DNA of 64,000 nucleotides. Source: Planctomycetota bacterium (lineage in GTDB: Bacteria > Planctomycetota > Phycisphaerae > UBA1845 > UTPLA1). The position numbers were made by a program, and so were the translations under genes. The notes beneath the pieces are model-generated. The model saw nothing but the letters and a program-made list of their open reading frames with translations, searched no databases and was not told where the DNA came from. The DNA is taken from the NCBI GenBank assembly GCA_003576905.1, contig QEVG01000013.1, positions 29,670 through 93,669 on the forward strand, given 5' to 3'. Below are positions 37,235 to 45,889 of this stretch, piece after piece (the stretch's first letter is position 1; each line of letters begins with the position of its first letter).

Positions 37235-37771
37235 CTATCCGTTTCGAATCGCCGCGAGATACCGCGTAATCTGGTCAACATGTGACAGGTCATGTCCGGC
37301 GTGCATGCGGATCATCACCCCCAGCGATTCCTCGCCGCGCTCGCTGTGGCGGCCCGTTCGCTTAAGGTCCTCCGGCGTCATCATGCGCCACAGCCGAAGC
37401 GTCATCTGTCGAAGGGAGCGAAACTCGGCCGCCAGCTCCGCGGGAACGCGCTCGTTATGCCGTTGGCGAGACACCCACATGTCCTGATCAATGCTGCCGA
37501 TCACCGGCGTCTCTTCGCAGAAAATCTGCCGCACCCGGTGAAGGTAGATGATCTCTGCGTCGACGAGATGTCCGATGATCTCATTCGGTGTCCACTTCCC
37601 CTCGTACGGACGCCGCCGCAGCGTAGCCGCGTCATTCTCCCGGGTGAACCGGTCGATCGCGTCGGGCGTGGCCGAAAGCGTCTCAATCGGGTCTCGCGGA
37701 CCAAGTAGGTTCATCAGCTTTGTTTGGTATGCGGGCGTGTTACCCAATTCGATGGCAGGTGCGGTGGACAT
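37235..37771 (-). CDS. DinB/YfiT-like metal-dependent hydrolase family protein
   Basis: A 178-residue four-helix DinB-fold protein. The metal-ligand histidines are in EIIGHLVDAEIIYLHR and HAGHDLSHVDQITRYLA, giving the usual H-x(n)-H-x3-H pattern. Family members include bacillithiol-type transferases and putative hydrolases; the substrate here is not known. It ends ten bases from the convergent EamA gene. Confidence 0.87.
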   Translation of the reverse strand: MSTAPAIELGNTPAYQTKLMNLLGPRDPIETLSATPDAIDRFTRENDAATLRRRPYEGKWTPNEIIGHLVDAEIIYLHRVRQIFCEETPVIGSIDQDMWVSRQRHNERVPAELAAEFRSLRQMTLRLWRMMTPEDLKRTGRHSERGEESLGVMIRMHAGHDLSHVDQITRYLAAIRNG

Positions 37772-37904
37772 GTGTGCTCCCGTGTCTTCAAGTGTCGGTT
37801 CCGGAGGTCATCCTATCGCTGGTGGGTCTGCCGGGGCAGACGGTCCTCCGATTCTCGCGCGGCGGTTCGTACGCCCCGGCGGGTTCGCGGGCCAACGGGC
37901 GCTC

Positions 37905-38291
37905 TCACGAGCGAGCGGCGTTGGAATCGCTCTCAGCCGGGGCGCAGGCGCGAAGCAGACGCGGCAACTCGACGACGAATCGGGAGCGCGGCATCGCTTC
38001 CGTCGCACCCGCCCCGAGTGCCGCGTCGCGAAGCGCCGTGTCGACGTGCGAATAGAACGCCACGACTTTCGGACGGCTGGCGTGCCGCGCCGCCACTTCG
38101 ATGGCGCCGCGGACATCGTCGGGCGGTAGGTTCATGTCGACCAGCACCACGCCGACCGGACCGGCGTCCAGTTTCTCGGCCACGCCTTCGGATGTGGAGA
38201 CAATTTGTACCGGGACGCCGAGGTCCTTCCCCGCGCCGTTGACTCTTGTTGCAAACATCAGATCACGAATGACCGCAACCGCGCATGGCAT
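37905..38291 (-). CDS. Receiver-like protein with degenerate acidic pocket
   Basis: A 128-residue single-domain CheY-like protein. VVLVDMNLPPDDVRGAIEV keeps the phosphoacceptor-like Asp, and VVAFYSHVDTALRDAALGAGATEAMPR is alpha4-beta5 with a SH in place of the usual Thr. The paired acidic residues at the end of strand 1 are missing (AVIRDLMFATRVNG). Magnesium-dependent phosphorylation is therefore doubtful, and it may be a pseudo-receiver. The ATG at 38291 has AGGAGG, at a long spacing of about 11 bases. Confidence 0.72.
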   Translation of the reverse strand: MPCAVAVIRDLMFATRVNGAGKDLGVPVQIVSTSEGVAEKLDAGPVGVVLVDMNLPPDDVRGAIEVAARHASRPKVVAFYSHVDTALRDAALGAGATEAMPRSRFVVELPRLLRACAPAESDSNAARS

Positions 38292-38473
38292 GGCAAATTG
38301 TTCCTCCTCGTACCGAACAAGGGAATAGTAGTGCCGCAGGACAGGGCGGTCGAGGCTCTTTGGTTCACCTGCCATTCTTCGCTCGCGCCAAGTGCAGTCC
38401 GTGCCGCGCGGCTTGACGCGCCGGACCCGCAAATCCAGAATGCGGCCACTAAGTCCGCGTTGGGAGAACGTTA

Positions 38474-38848
38474 ATGGCCAAGCACTCGCCGAAGTTTCTG
38501 GATCTCGTCTCCGAAGCCCGGAAGGGCATCCGCGAAGTGACGATTGCCGATGTCAAGCCTCGACTGGACCGCGGCGACAAATTCCACCTTGTCGACGTCC
38601 GCGAGGAAAGCGAGTGGGCCGCCGGCCATCTGCCCGGCGCGATCCATCTCGGCCGCGGCATCATTGAACGCGACATCGAGGCGCGGATTCCCGACACCAA
38701 TGCCGAGATTATTCTCTATTGCGGGGGCGGCTACCGATCGGCGCTGACCGCCGAGAGTCTTATGAAGATGGGCTACCACAATGTAATCTCGATGGACGGC
38801 GGCTTCCGCGCTTGGAAGGATGCCGGCTATCCGCTTGTGAAAGACTAG
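38474..38848 (+). CDS. Rhodanese-domain protein
   Basis: A 124-residue single rhodanese domain: FHLVDVREESEWAAGHLPGAIHLGRG, then the active-site loop YCGGGYRSA with the catalytic Cys at about 83, ending in MDGGFRAWKDAGYPL. It transfers sulfane sulfur to thiophilic acceptors; the acceptor is unknown. Cytosolic, no signal. GGAG lies about eight bases before the ATG. Confidence 0.92.
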   Translation: MAKHSPKFLDLVSEARKGIREVTIADVKPRLDRGDKFHLVDVREESEWAAGHLPGAIHLGRGIIERDIEARIPDTNAEIILYCGGGYRSALTAESLMKMGYHNVISMDGGFRAWKDAGYPLVKD

Positions 38849-38903
38849 AAAACGGCCGGATCGTTCGCGGCGCTGCGTTGCCCTCATCTATAATCGCGCC
38901 GCA

Positions 38904-39350
38904 GTGGAAACGCCTGAAATCAAGATTGCGAATGGCCGGACTCCCGACGATGGCGACGTCATTATCTACGACGGCGCGTGCGGTTTTTGTAGGGCCCGCG
39001 CCGCCGACATTCTTCGTCGCGACCGGAATCATTGTCTTCGCTTTGCCACCTGGCAGGACGCGGATCTGGCCGGGCGGTTTCCCGCCGCTGCGGACCTCCC
39101 GCGAAACGAAGGACTGGGTTTTGTTCGTGCCGACGGACGAGTGGTGATCGGCGCGGATGCTGTATACGAAGTTTACCGTCGGCTGCCCGGCTGGCGCTGG
39201 CTTGCATGGCTCTACCGTGTGCCGGGACTGAATACCCTGTGCCGACGCATGTACCGATGGTTCGCCGCCAATCGCCATCGCCTTGGTCCATCGGCAACAA
39301 CCGGGTGCTCCGACGACAGGCGTCGATTCACTCGTACGAAGGATTCGTGA
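38904..39350 (+). CDS. DCC-family thiol-disulfide oxidoreductase-like protein (DUF393)
   Basis: A 148-residue thioredoxin-fold-like protein. The motif IIYDGACGFCRARA has the DxxCxxC signature, and WQDADLAGRF and the C-terminal basic helix (WLYRVPGLNTLCRRMYRW) are typical. Members are proposed redox proteins. The start is GTG at 38904. The next gene starts eight bases after the stop, suggesting co-expression with the cobalamin-type binding protein. Confidence 0.85.
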   Translation: METPEIKIANGRTPDDGDVIIYDGACGFCRARAADILRRDRNHCLRFATWQDADLAGRFPAAADLPRNEGLGFVRADGRVVIGADAVYEVYRRLPGWRWLAWLYRVPGLNTLCRRMYRWFAANRHRLGPSATTGCSDDRRRFTRTKDS

Positions 39351-39357
39351 GACTCCA

Positions 39358-40317
39358 ATGATGTTCCGAATCGCCTCACTGCTTGCAAGCGGCACCGAAA
39401 TCGTATGCGCACTCGGGCTGCGGGACCGGCTCGTCGCCATAAGTCACGAATGTGACTTCCCGCCCGCGGTCGGGCCGCTTCCAAGGGTGACACGTACCGT
39501 GATTGATGCAGCCGCGTCCGGCAGGGCCATCGACGAACAGGTACGCGGCATGTGCACGCGCGGCAAGCCGCTCTACCAGATTGACGTGAAACGGCTGGCC
39601 GACCTCCGCCCCGACGTCATTATCACGCAGGCCCAGTGCGACGTCTGCGCAGTGCGCTTCGAGGACGTGCGGCGGGCGGTTGAATCGACCCCCGCGCTGA
39701 ACGTGTGCCGCGTCGTCGCGCTGAATCCGACACGCCTTGAACACCTGTATTCCGATATTCGCGCTGTCGCCGTGGCGTGCAACGCTTCGTCCGCGGGCAA
39801 GTCCCTTGTCGCCGCGCTCCAGAGCCGCGTTTCGGATGCAGCCCGCCGAGCGCACATGGTTTGTGCCGAGACGCATCGTCCCCGCGTGGCCTGCATGGAA
39901 TGGATTGATCCCCTGATGATCGCCGCCAACTGGATGCCCGATCTGGTGGACCTTGCCGGTGGGCAATGCGACCTCACGAACGGCGGCGCGCACAGCACAT
40001 GCACGGACTGGAGCGTGCTCCGCGCATTCGATCCGCAGGTGATCGTCGTCATGCCGTGCGGCTTTGACCTCGATCGCGCCGTCGCGGAAAGCAGCTCGCT
40101 CCTCGGCATGCCCGGCTGGCCGGAAATCGCCGCCGTCCGAGAAGGCCGCGTATTCGCCGTCGACGGCAATGCCCTGTTCAACCGGTCCGGCCCCCGCATG
40201 GTGGACAGCCTCGAACTCCTCGCCGGACTCATTCACGGCGGGGAGATGGGTGATTTCCGGGCAAAGCACTCATGGGCCTGGCGGCGCTTGGTCGGTGCCG
40301 GCGTGGCGGCCGGTTAG
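39358..40317 (+). CDS. Cobalamin-binding (BtuF-like) periplasmic-binding-fold protein without signal peptide
   Basis: A 319-residue protein of the class III binding-protein fold: MMFRIASLLASGTEIVCALGLRDRLVAISHECDFP, PLYQIDVKRLADLRPDVIITQAQCDVC, and FDPQVIVVMPCGFDLDRA. The N-terminus starts straight into the domain and has no export signal, as in the cytosolic 'cobalamin-binding protein' relatives of BtuF. Transport genes (btuC, btuD) are not adjacent. The 3' end overlaps the convergent GAF gene by 48 bases. Confidence 0.82.
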   Translation: MMFRIASLLASGTEIVCALGLRDRLVAISHECDFPPAVGPLPRVTRTVIDAAASGRAIDEQVRGMCTRGKPLYQIDVKRLADLRPDVIITQAQCDVCAVRFEDVRRAVESTPALNVCRVVALNPTRLEHLYSDIRAVAVACNASSAGKSLVAALQSRVSDAARRAHMVCAETHRPRVACMEWIDPLMIAANWMPDLVDLAGGQCDLTNGGAHSTCTDWSVLRAFDPQVIVVMPCGFDLDRAVAESSSLLGMPGWPEIAAVREGRVFAVDGNALFNRSGPRMVDSLELLAGLIHGGEMGDFRAKHSWAWRRLVGAGVAAG

Positions 40318-40755
40318 CCCCGCCGCCTCCAGGAGCATTTGAAGTCCGTCGACGTCACGCTGCGAAAACGCTCCCACTTGGTAGCTGTCCAGATCGAGAA
40401 CGCCCCAGCAGCCGCCGCTCTGCTCGAACAAGGGTATCACCACTTCCGATCGGTCGCGCGGGTCGCAGGCAATGTAGTTGCTTCCAAGCTCGGCGACGTC
40501 CCGCACGACCAGGGGACGCCTGGTTGTAAATGCCTTTCCGCACGCTCCGTGAAGCCCGATGGGTGAGCACGCCGGCTTGTCGCGGCGCGGGCCGAGCACG
40601 AGTTCCTCGTCGCCCAGATGCACGTAGAACCCAATCCATGAAACGCCCGTTGCATGGAGCGCGTCCCACACTGCATCGACAAATCGCTGCATCCGCTCGG
40701 CGCGGTCGCCGGTCGCACTGATCCGCTGCGCCATCGACGCGTAGTTTCGTTCCAT
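40270..40755 (-). CDS. GAF-domain protein, free methionine-(R)-sulfoxide reductase type
   Basis: A 161-residue GAF-fold protein. GVSWIGFYVHLGDEELVLGP, ACSPIGLHGACGKAFTTRRPLVV and YIACDPRDRSEVVIPLF contain three cysteines placed as in fRMsr (MsrC), which reduces free methionine-R-sulfoxide with thioredoxin. The usual GPFQG segment is GPRRDKP here, so the substrate may differ. ATG at 40755 matches the family start; the frame is open further upstream. It lies downstream of the diguanylate cyclase gene, but is probably not functionally linked to it. Confidence 0.8.
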   Translation of the reverse strand: MERNYASMAQRISATGDRAERMQRFVDAVWDALHATGVSWIGFYVHLGDEELVLGPRRDKPACSPIGLHGACGKAFTTRRPLVVRDVAELGSNYIACDPRDRSEVVIPLFEQSGGCWGVLDLDSYQVGAFSQRDVDGLQMLLEAAGLTGRHAGTDQAPPGP

Positions 40756-40852
40756 CGGCTCGATTGTGATGGGCGCGGACCTGCGAATCAAGGCGGTACA
40801 CGAATGTGCGAAGGATTCGCACGCCGTTTCGGCGAAGCGACCGGCGTGCCCG

Positions 40853-41875
40853 TCACCGTGCCGCCGTTGCGCTCGGCGCAACCGGCGCGACCGACGAAAG
40901 CTGTGCCGCGGCCAGCGTTACGCGGTTTCGACCGTTCCGCTTCGAGGCATACAGCGCTTCGTCGGCCTCGTGCAGCAGAGCATCCGGTGTGCCGAGTTCG
41001 ACCGTCCGCTCCGCGATTCCCACGCTCACGGTGACGTGGATACGCTGTCCATTGACCGAAATGCGGCTGGCCTCCACCGCCTCTCGAACGTGCTCCGCGC
41101 AGACCAGCCCGCCGCCGGCATTGATGCCCGGACAAAGAATCAGGAACTCTTCTCCGCCGATTCGGCACACGATGTCGGCCGACCGCGTGTTCTTGCGCAT
41201 GACGCGCGCCGCCTCCTGAAGGACCGCGTCTCCGGCGGCATGGCCGTGCGTGTCGTTGATCTTCTTGAAGTGATCGATATCGAGCATCATGGCGCAGAAG
41301 GAGTGGCCGTATCGCTCGTTCTGTGTCCAGAGCTGTTGCAGCCGCGTCATCGCCTCGCGGCGGTTGATCAGGCCAGTCAGTTCGTCGGTCGTCGCCATGC
41401 GCCGCAACTTCTCGTTGGCGACGCCGAGCTGCTCGTTGGCCATCGCCATTTCCGCGTTGAGAAGCGTGATTTCGCGGCTTCGCTTGGCCAGCGCCTCCTC
41501 GAGGTGGATGATTCGTTCCGCGGCGTGCAGCCGGGCCATCAACTCCTGCCGGTTAATCGGCTTGGGAAGGAAGTCATCCGCGCCGGCGTCGAAGGCTTCG
41601 ACCAACCGGCCGATGTCCGAATGCGCCGTGACCATCACGACGTAAATGAAACGAACCCCCTCATGCCCGCGCAGCGCCTTGCACAGCTCCACGCCGTCCA
41701 TCTCCGGCATCGTCCAGTCCGTGATCAAGATAGGCGGCGCATGTTCCAGAACGAGCTTCAGCGCGTCGCGCCCGTCGGCGGCCTTGAGCACCTCGTAGTC
41801 CGACATTTTGAGATACTTCTCAAGCAGCCGAAGCGAGAAGGAGTCGTCGTCAACAATGAGGACTTTCTTGTTCAT
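40853..41875 (-). CDS. Response regulator with REC and GGDEF (diguanylate cyclase) domains
   Basis: A 340-residue protein. The receiver (1-120) has VLIVDDDSFSLRLLEKYL, phosphoacceptor Asp in ITDWTMPEMDG, VMVTAHS and FLPKP. A helical linker (about 122-165) precedes the GGDEF domain: RMATTDELTGLINRR, LDIDHFKKINDTHGHAAGD and CRIGGEEFLIL. The GGEEF catalytic motif is intact, and RSAD five residues before it is an I-site for product inhibition. It synthesises c-di-GMP. The start is nine bases after the Hpt gene stop. Confidence 0.93.
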   Translation of the reverse strand: MNKKVLIVDDDSFSLRLLEKYLKMSDYEVLKAADGRDALKLVLEHAPPILITDWTMPEMDGVELCKALRGHEGVRFIYVVMVTAHSDIGRLVEAFDAGADDFLPKPINRQELMARLHAAERIIHLEEALAKRSREITLLNAEMAMANEQLGVANEKLRRMATTDELTGLINRREAMTRLQQLWTQNERYGHSFCAMMLDIDHFKKINDTHGHAAGDAVLQEAARVMRKNTRSADIVCRIGGEEFLILCPGINAGGGLVCAEHVREAVEASRISVNGQRIHVTVSVGIAERTVELGTPDALLHEADEALYASKRNGRNRVTLAAAQLSSVAPVAPSATAAR

Positions 41876-41884
41876 TCGTCTGTT

Positions 41885-42217
41885 TCACCCGCGCGGCGCT
41901 GTGGCCGTCGCGCGATGGCAAAGGTCCGCGATCTCTCGAATCTGCTTTTCCAGGAGCCCTGGGTCTCCGGCCTCTTTGGCGCACAGCTCAAGCTGTCGCG
42001 CCGCCTCGGTGATCACCGGGAATCCATAGCCTCCGGCGGATCCCTTGAGCTGGTGAGCCAGCCGCGTCAGCGTGTCGAGGTCGCCCTGCCGGAGTTTCTC
42101 GTACAGGTCTGCCGCCTTCTGCGGAAGGGCGCGCACGAACTCCTCCACGAGTTCCAGCATCTCCGGGTCCTTACCCAGTTCGCTGACAATCGGTGGACGC
42201 GCGGGTCGCGTTGACAT
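41885..42217 (-). CDS. Histidine phosphotransfer (Hpt) protein
   Basis: A 110-residue helical protein. RLAHQLKGSAGGYGFPVITEAARQLE contains the conserved phosphorylatable His in the H-x-L-K-G-S-A-G-x-x-G pattern. It passes phosphate between a hybrid kinase and a receiver. GGAGG lies seven bases before the ATG at 42217. It is directly upstream of the REC-GGDEF gene, which is a natural target. The cognate hybrid kinase is not in the window. Confidence 0.9.
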   Translation of the reverse strand: MSTRPARPPIVSELGKDPEMLELVEEFVRALPQKAADLYEKLRQGDLDTLTRLAHQLKGSAGGYGFPVITEAARQLELCAKEAGDPGLLEKQIREIADLCHRATATAPRG

Positions 42218-42568
42218 TGGGATCCCTCCGGTTGGTGCCCGGAAAATCATCGGCTTTTCGGGGTTGCGAATTCGCTTTTCCAGTGCCCAGCGCGGCGGCT
42301 TTTTGCGCCTGTTCGAGTCAGTGTTTTCCCTATTCGATCGTCTGTCGCGCGCTCGCCAGCAGGGCGTAGTCCGAGGGCCGAGCCCGCGCCGTCGCATGGT
42401 TATAGAGGTGTGAAACGCCCCGTTTCCGTGCACCTGTCGGCACCAATTGCGTCGTCGCCTCTCCGTGCCTCATCAATTAGGATATCGGACGCCCCCGGCG
42501 TGAGGCGGATGGACGTCGCAGGAGGGGCGAAAGTCGCCGCCCGCGTGGGTAATCATCAGGGTTCTCGA
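42218..42568. other. Intergenic region between divergent Hpt and membrane-anchored protein genes
   Basis: About 350 bases with no convincing ORF. The open frame that runs through it in the direction of the next gene has no ribosome site. Promoters for the two divergent genes should be here; none identified. Confidence 0.4.
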
Positions 42569-43180
42569 ATGAAGATGTTTCTCCTGGCGGCTGTCCCGGT
42601 CATTGGCGCGGTTTCCGTGCTGCTGGCCTGGCACAGCGCCGCGCGCCGCCGCCGCAGCGACTGCCGGGAAGCCATCACGGTCTGGGAAAGCGCCGCCGCC
42701 TCGGGCCGCGCAGATGCGCTCGAGCCGCTGCGCGCCGCCGATCGGCCGAGCGCCGCCGCATGGTATCTCACGGGCGTCTCGTGGCTTCGCGAGGGGCGTA
42801 TTCGCCAGGCCGCGCGCTGCTTTGGCATCGCTCATCATCTCGAGGAGCGGATCGAGACGGCGGCGCTGCTGACCTTTTCCTGCCTGAAGGCGCGTGAAGG
42901 CTCCGATTCCGACCTCGTCGAGCAGATATTCAAGACGTGGGATGAGATGAAGCGGCCCGATCTGCTGCGTTTCGACGAGGACCGCCTTCTTATCGACAGC
43001 GTCTGCCGCACGGCGCCTCCCGCGCCGCCGCTCTCGGCCGTCGGGCGGCTCGCCTGGGGCGTCGTCCCCTCGCACCTCCACAGCCGCGTCGAGCCGCTCC
43101 TCGGCTCGGTCCGCGCAAAGGCCGAAGGCCCCGCCTCTGCTCCGCGCGGCGCCGAGGATATGTCACTTATCGAATCCTGA
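42569..43180 (+). CDS. Membrane-anchored hypothetical protein with TPR-like helices
   Basis: A 203-residue protein. MKMFLLAAVPVIGAVSVLLAW is a single N-terminal membrane helix, followed by RRRR, so the bulk is probably cytosolic. Residues 35-110 are Ala/Arg-rich helices (AWYLTGVSWLREGRIRQAARCFGIAHHLEERIETAALL) resembling one or two tetratricopeptide repeats. No enzyme motifs. The remainder is Pro/Ala-rich. Family not recognised. Confidence 0.65.
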   Translation: MKMFLLAAVPVIGAVSVLLAWHSAARRRRSDCREAITVWESAAASGRADALEPLRAADRPSAAAWYLTGVSWLREGRIRQAARCFGIAHHLEERIETAALLTFSCLKAREGSDSDLVEQIFKTWDEMKRPDLLRFDEDRLLIDSVCRTAPPAPPLSAVGRLAWGVVPSHLHSRVEPLLGSVRAKAEGPASAPRGAEDMSLIES

Positions 43181-43191
43181 GCCGCGGCGAC

Positions 43192-43614
43192 TTACGGCCC
43201 GGTCGCGACTTCCAGGCCCGCGGCTTTCCATTCCTTGATGCCGCCCTCGAACACCCAGACGTCTTCATAACCCCAGCTTGCCGCCTTGCGCGCCGCCATC
43301 TTGCTGACGGGGCAGCCGGGGCCCGCGCAGTAAAACACCAGCGGCGCCGCCTTGTTGGCCGGCAGCATTTCGACCGTCATCTTCTCGTAATCGACGTTGA
43401 TCGCGCCCGGCACGTGGCCCTTGCTGAAGTGCTCAGCGTCAAGGGCGTGTACGACCGTAACGCCCGGCTCCGCCGCCTTCTGCTTGAGGGCGGCGGCCGA
43501 ATCGATTTTCCTGATCGGCGGTGCGGGCTTGCCGGTCTCGACGACGGTCACAGTGTCGGAGCATGCGCATTGCAACGCAACGAACAGAATGGCCAGGGCC
43601 GATACGCGCTTCAT
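43192..43614 (-). CDS. Exported rhodanese-domain protein
   Basis: A 140-residue protein. MKRVSALAILFVALQCACSD is a signal sequence; the Cys after ALQCA could be a lipobox of poor fit. The rhodanese domain starts near residue 40: VVHALDAEHFSKGHVPGAINVDYE, active-site loop FYCAGPGCPVS with the catalytic Cys, and WVFEGGIKEWKAAGLEV. It is extracytoplasmic by prediction and may handle sulfur in the cell envelope. It is distinct from the cytosolic rhodanese at 38474. Confidence 0.87.
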   Translation of the reverse strand: MKRVSALAILFVALQCACSDTVTVVETGKPAPPIRKIDSAAALKQKAAEPGVTVVHALDAEHFSKGHVPGAINVDYEKMTVEMLPANKAAPLVFYCAGPGCPVSKMAARKAASWGYEDVWVFEGGIKEWKAAGLEVATGP

Positions 43615-43697
43615 GGCTTCCTCGCTTGTGGCTCGCGGCGCCGCGCCGTTGGGAGCGCCGCCGCCGTGTCAATAATCTCTCACCCGGACGCGGACCG

Positions 43698-44816
43698 TTA
43701 CACCGGTATCTCGATCAGGTCCTTGGGCGTCGTCGTCAGGTTTTCGTGGCCTGCTTCGGTGGCCGCCACGAGGTCCTCGATGCGTATTCCGCCCCAACCG
43801 CTGTAATACAGCCCCGGCTCGACGCTGAACACCATCCCGGGGGCGATCTTCGTCTGAAACGTCTGCTTGAGCCGCGGGTCCTCGTGAATCGCCAGCCCCA
43901 CGCCGTGGCCCGTGCCGTGCATGAACGCGTCGGCGCAGTTATTCGCCTTGAAATAGTCGCGGCAGATGCTGTCAAGCTCATGGCACGTTACGCCCGCCCG
44001 CACGACCGCCAGGCACTTGAGCTGCGCCTGGAGCACCAGGTCGTACACCTCGCGGTACCGGGCATCCGCCTTGCCGAAGTACAGCATGCGCGTCATGTCG
44101 CCGCAGTAGCCCTCGTAGATGCCGCCGAAATCGAGCAGAACGATCTGATTTTTTTCCAGTTTCCGCGTCGCCGAGGGCGTGTAGTGCGGGTTGCACGAGG
44201 TCTCGCCGAAGCCCACGATCGGCGCGAATGAGTTGCCCTCGCTGTTGGCCCGCAGAAAGGTCTCGATCTCCACGGCCACCTGTTTCTCCGTCATCCCGAC
44301 GCGGATCCACCCCTTCATGTGCTCGAAACACTGCCCGGTGATCGCCTGGGCCTTTCGGATCAGCTCGATTTCCTCGGGCGTCTTGCGCACGCGAAGGTCG
44401 GTCAGGATATGCTCGGCGGCCTTCCACTTCAGATTCGGCGTCAGTTCGAGCAGGGCCGTGGCGTCGCTGTGGATGACCGCGTTCCGCTCGTAGCCGATCG
44501 TCCTGCCTGCGGAACCGACGATCTGCGTGATCTGGTCGGCGAAGACTTTCGCCGTCGTCGGTGACTCGATTTTTCGCGCCGAAAACCCCGGGAGCTTCTG
44601 CGCCCCAGCGATGTACCGCCCGTCGCAAAGCAGGTGGCACACGCCGTCGTGTATGACGGCGTATCCCTCCGGGTCTCCGAAGTGCTGCACTTCGCCCGGC
44701 ATCGTCGTCTTGAACCCGGTCAGGTACAGGACGTTCTTCGGGTTGGACACAAACAGGGCGTCCAGTCCTTCTTTTTTCATTGCCTCGGTAACGCGGGACA
44801 GCCGCTGCGCGTTCAT
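43698..44816 (-). CDS. Xaa-Pro aminopeptidase/dipeptidase (M24 family)
   Basis: It cleaves Xaa-Pro N-termini. 372 residues: an N-terminal creatinase-like domain (MNAQRLSRVTEAMKKEGLDALFVSNPKNVLYLTGF) and a pita-bread domain. The metal ligands are visible: Asp pair in VLLDFGGIYEGYCGDMTRML, His in HGTGHGVGLAIHE, Glu in VEPGLYY and Glu in IRIEDL. Cytosolic with no signal. Metal is usually Mn or Co. Confidence 0.93.
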   Translation of the reverse strand: MNAQRLSRVTEAMKKEGLDALFVSNPKNVLYLTGFKTTMPGEVQHFGDPEGYAVIHDGVCHLLCDGRYIAGAQKLPGFSARKIESPTTAKVFADQITQIVGSAGRTIGYERNAVIHSDATALLELTPNLKWKAAEHILTDLRVRKTPEEIELIRKAQAITGQCFEHMKGWIRVGMTEKQVAVEIETFLRANSEGNSFAPIVGFGETSCNPHYTPSATRKLEKNQIVLLDFGGIYEGYCGDMTRMLYFGKADARYREVYDLVLQAQLKCLAVVRAGVTCHELDSICRDYFKANNCADAFMHGTGHGVGLAIHEDPRLKQTFQTKIAPGMVFSVEPGLYYSGWGGIRIEDLVAATEAGHENLTTTPKDLIEIPV

Positions 44817-44854
44817 CGTCGCTCTCCTCCGCCTGGCATCTGGGCCGCTCGTTT

Positions 44855-45706
44855 TTAGCCGGGCACCCCGAGAAAGGCAAACAGCAGGCGTCGCAGCGCG
44901 TCGGGCTCTTCAAGCCATGGGAAATGACCGCACGAATCAAGGAGATGGATCGTCGCTGCCGGCAGTATCGCTCCATAGTCCTGGACGACCGAAAGCGGGA
45001 CGGGATCGCTCCGCCCGTGAATGATGCACGCCGGGCAGGCGCTTCGCCGAACCGCGTCGCGCCACGTCGCGTCGAGGAAGCCGGCGCCCGCATTCGCCGA
45101 CGCGCTGATGTTCACTGCCCGGTTGAAGTGCGGCATGCGGGGCGCGCGGTCGCGGCGACTCGGGTCGACGTAGCACGGCAACATCAACTCGAAGCGCCGG
45201 CGATACAGCTCGCTTCGCTCCTCGGCGGCCTCGGTCGAAGCCAGCGCCCGGTCGATCTCATCCACCGCCCGGCGCTGATCGTCCGTCATTCGGCTCTCAA
45301 GCGTTCGATTGAAGGTCGCCCGCCAGCCGTCCCTCAGGGCCGCGGGACTGAGCAGCACGGCCCGCCGCACGCCTTTTGGATACTGTCGCAGGTAGTGAAC
45401 GGCCAGCGCCGCGCCCGCCGAATGTCCGATCAGCTCGAACTGCTCCGCGCCCAGGGCCTTTCGCACGGCCTCGAGGTCGGTGACGTTGTCGTCCAGGGTG
45501 AACGGCCCGGCCGAAGGCGAGTGCCGGCAGCCGCGCTGGTCGTAGGACACGACGGTGCGAAATGGGATCAGCCAGTCGGCGAGAACACTCTCGCCCAGAT
45601 AGTCGTAGCATCCGGGTCCGCCGTGCAGCAGCACGACGACCGGCCCGGACCCGCGTACCTGGCCGGTCAGCGTCGTGCCCTCGGTTGTAACGGTCAGCGT
45701 GTTCAC
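44855..45706 (-). CDS. Alpha/beta-hydrolase, proline iminopeptidase-like
   Basis: A 283-residue alpha/beta hydrolase. VVLLHGGPGCYDYLGESV is the oxyanion HGGP motif and YDQRGCRHS the second. GHSAGAALAVHYLRQYP holds the nucleophile Ser (G-H-S-x-G). The C-terminal SDPVPLSVV and CGHFPWLEEP supply Asp and His. A helical cap is present. Members split N-terminal proline peptides or esters. The GTG at 45706 is chosen because the open frame further upstream overlaps the divergent DinB gene. Confidence 0.85.
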   Translation of the reverse strand: MNTLTVTTEGTTLTGQVRGSGPVVVLLHGGPGCYDYLGESVLADWLIPFRTVVSYDQRGCRHSPSAGPFTLDDNVTDLEAVRKALGAEQFELIGHSAGAALAVHYLRQYPKGVRRAVLLSPAALRDGWRATFNRTLESRMTDDQRRAVDEIDRALASTEAAEERSELYRRRFELMLPCYVDPSRRDRAPRMPHFNRAVNISASANAGAGFLDATWRDAVRRSACPACIIHGRSDPVPLSVVQDYGAILPAATIHLLDSCGHFPWLEEPDALRRLLFAFLGVPG

Positions 45707-45889
45707 GTTGGACGCGCTAAGCGTACCTTTTTGGCGCGGCGTTGTCAGCGCGGGTGGGTCACCCGTCGGGGCCGCCGGTTGGCACGCGCGCACCTTCCGG
45801 GGAGAATCCCCCCGGCGCGCCGATGGGCTGTGATGCGTCGCGCGTGGCGAGTGCCCGCCGCGTGCCGCGCGTCGTCCGGAGGCTTCGCG

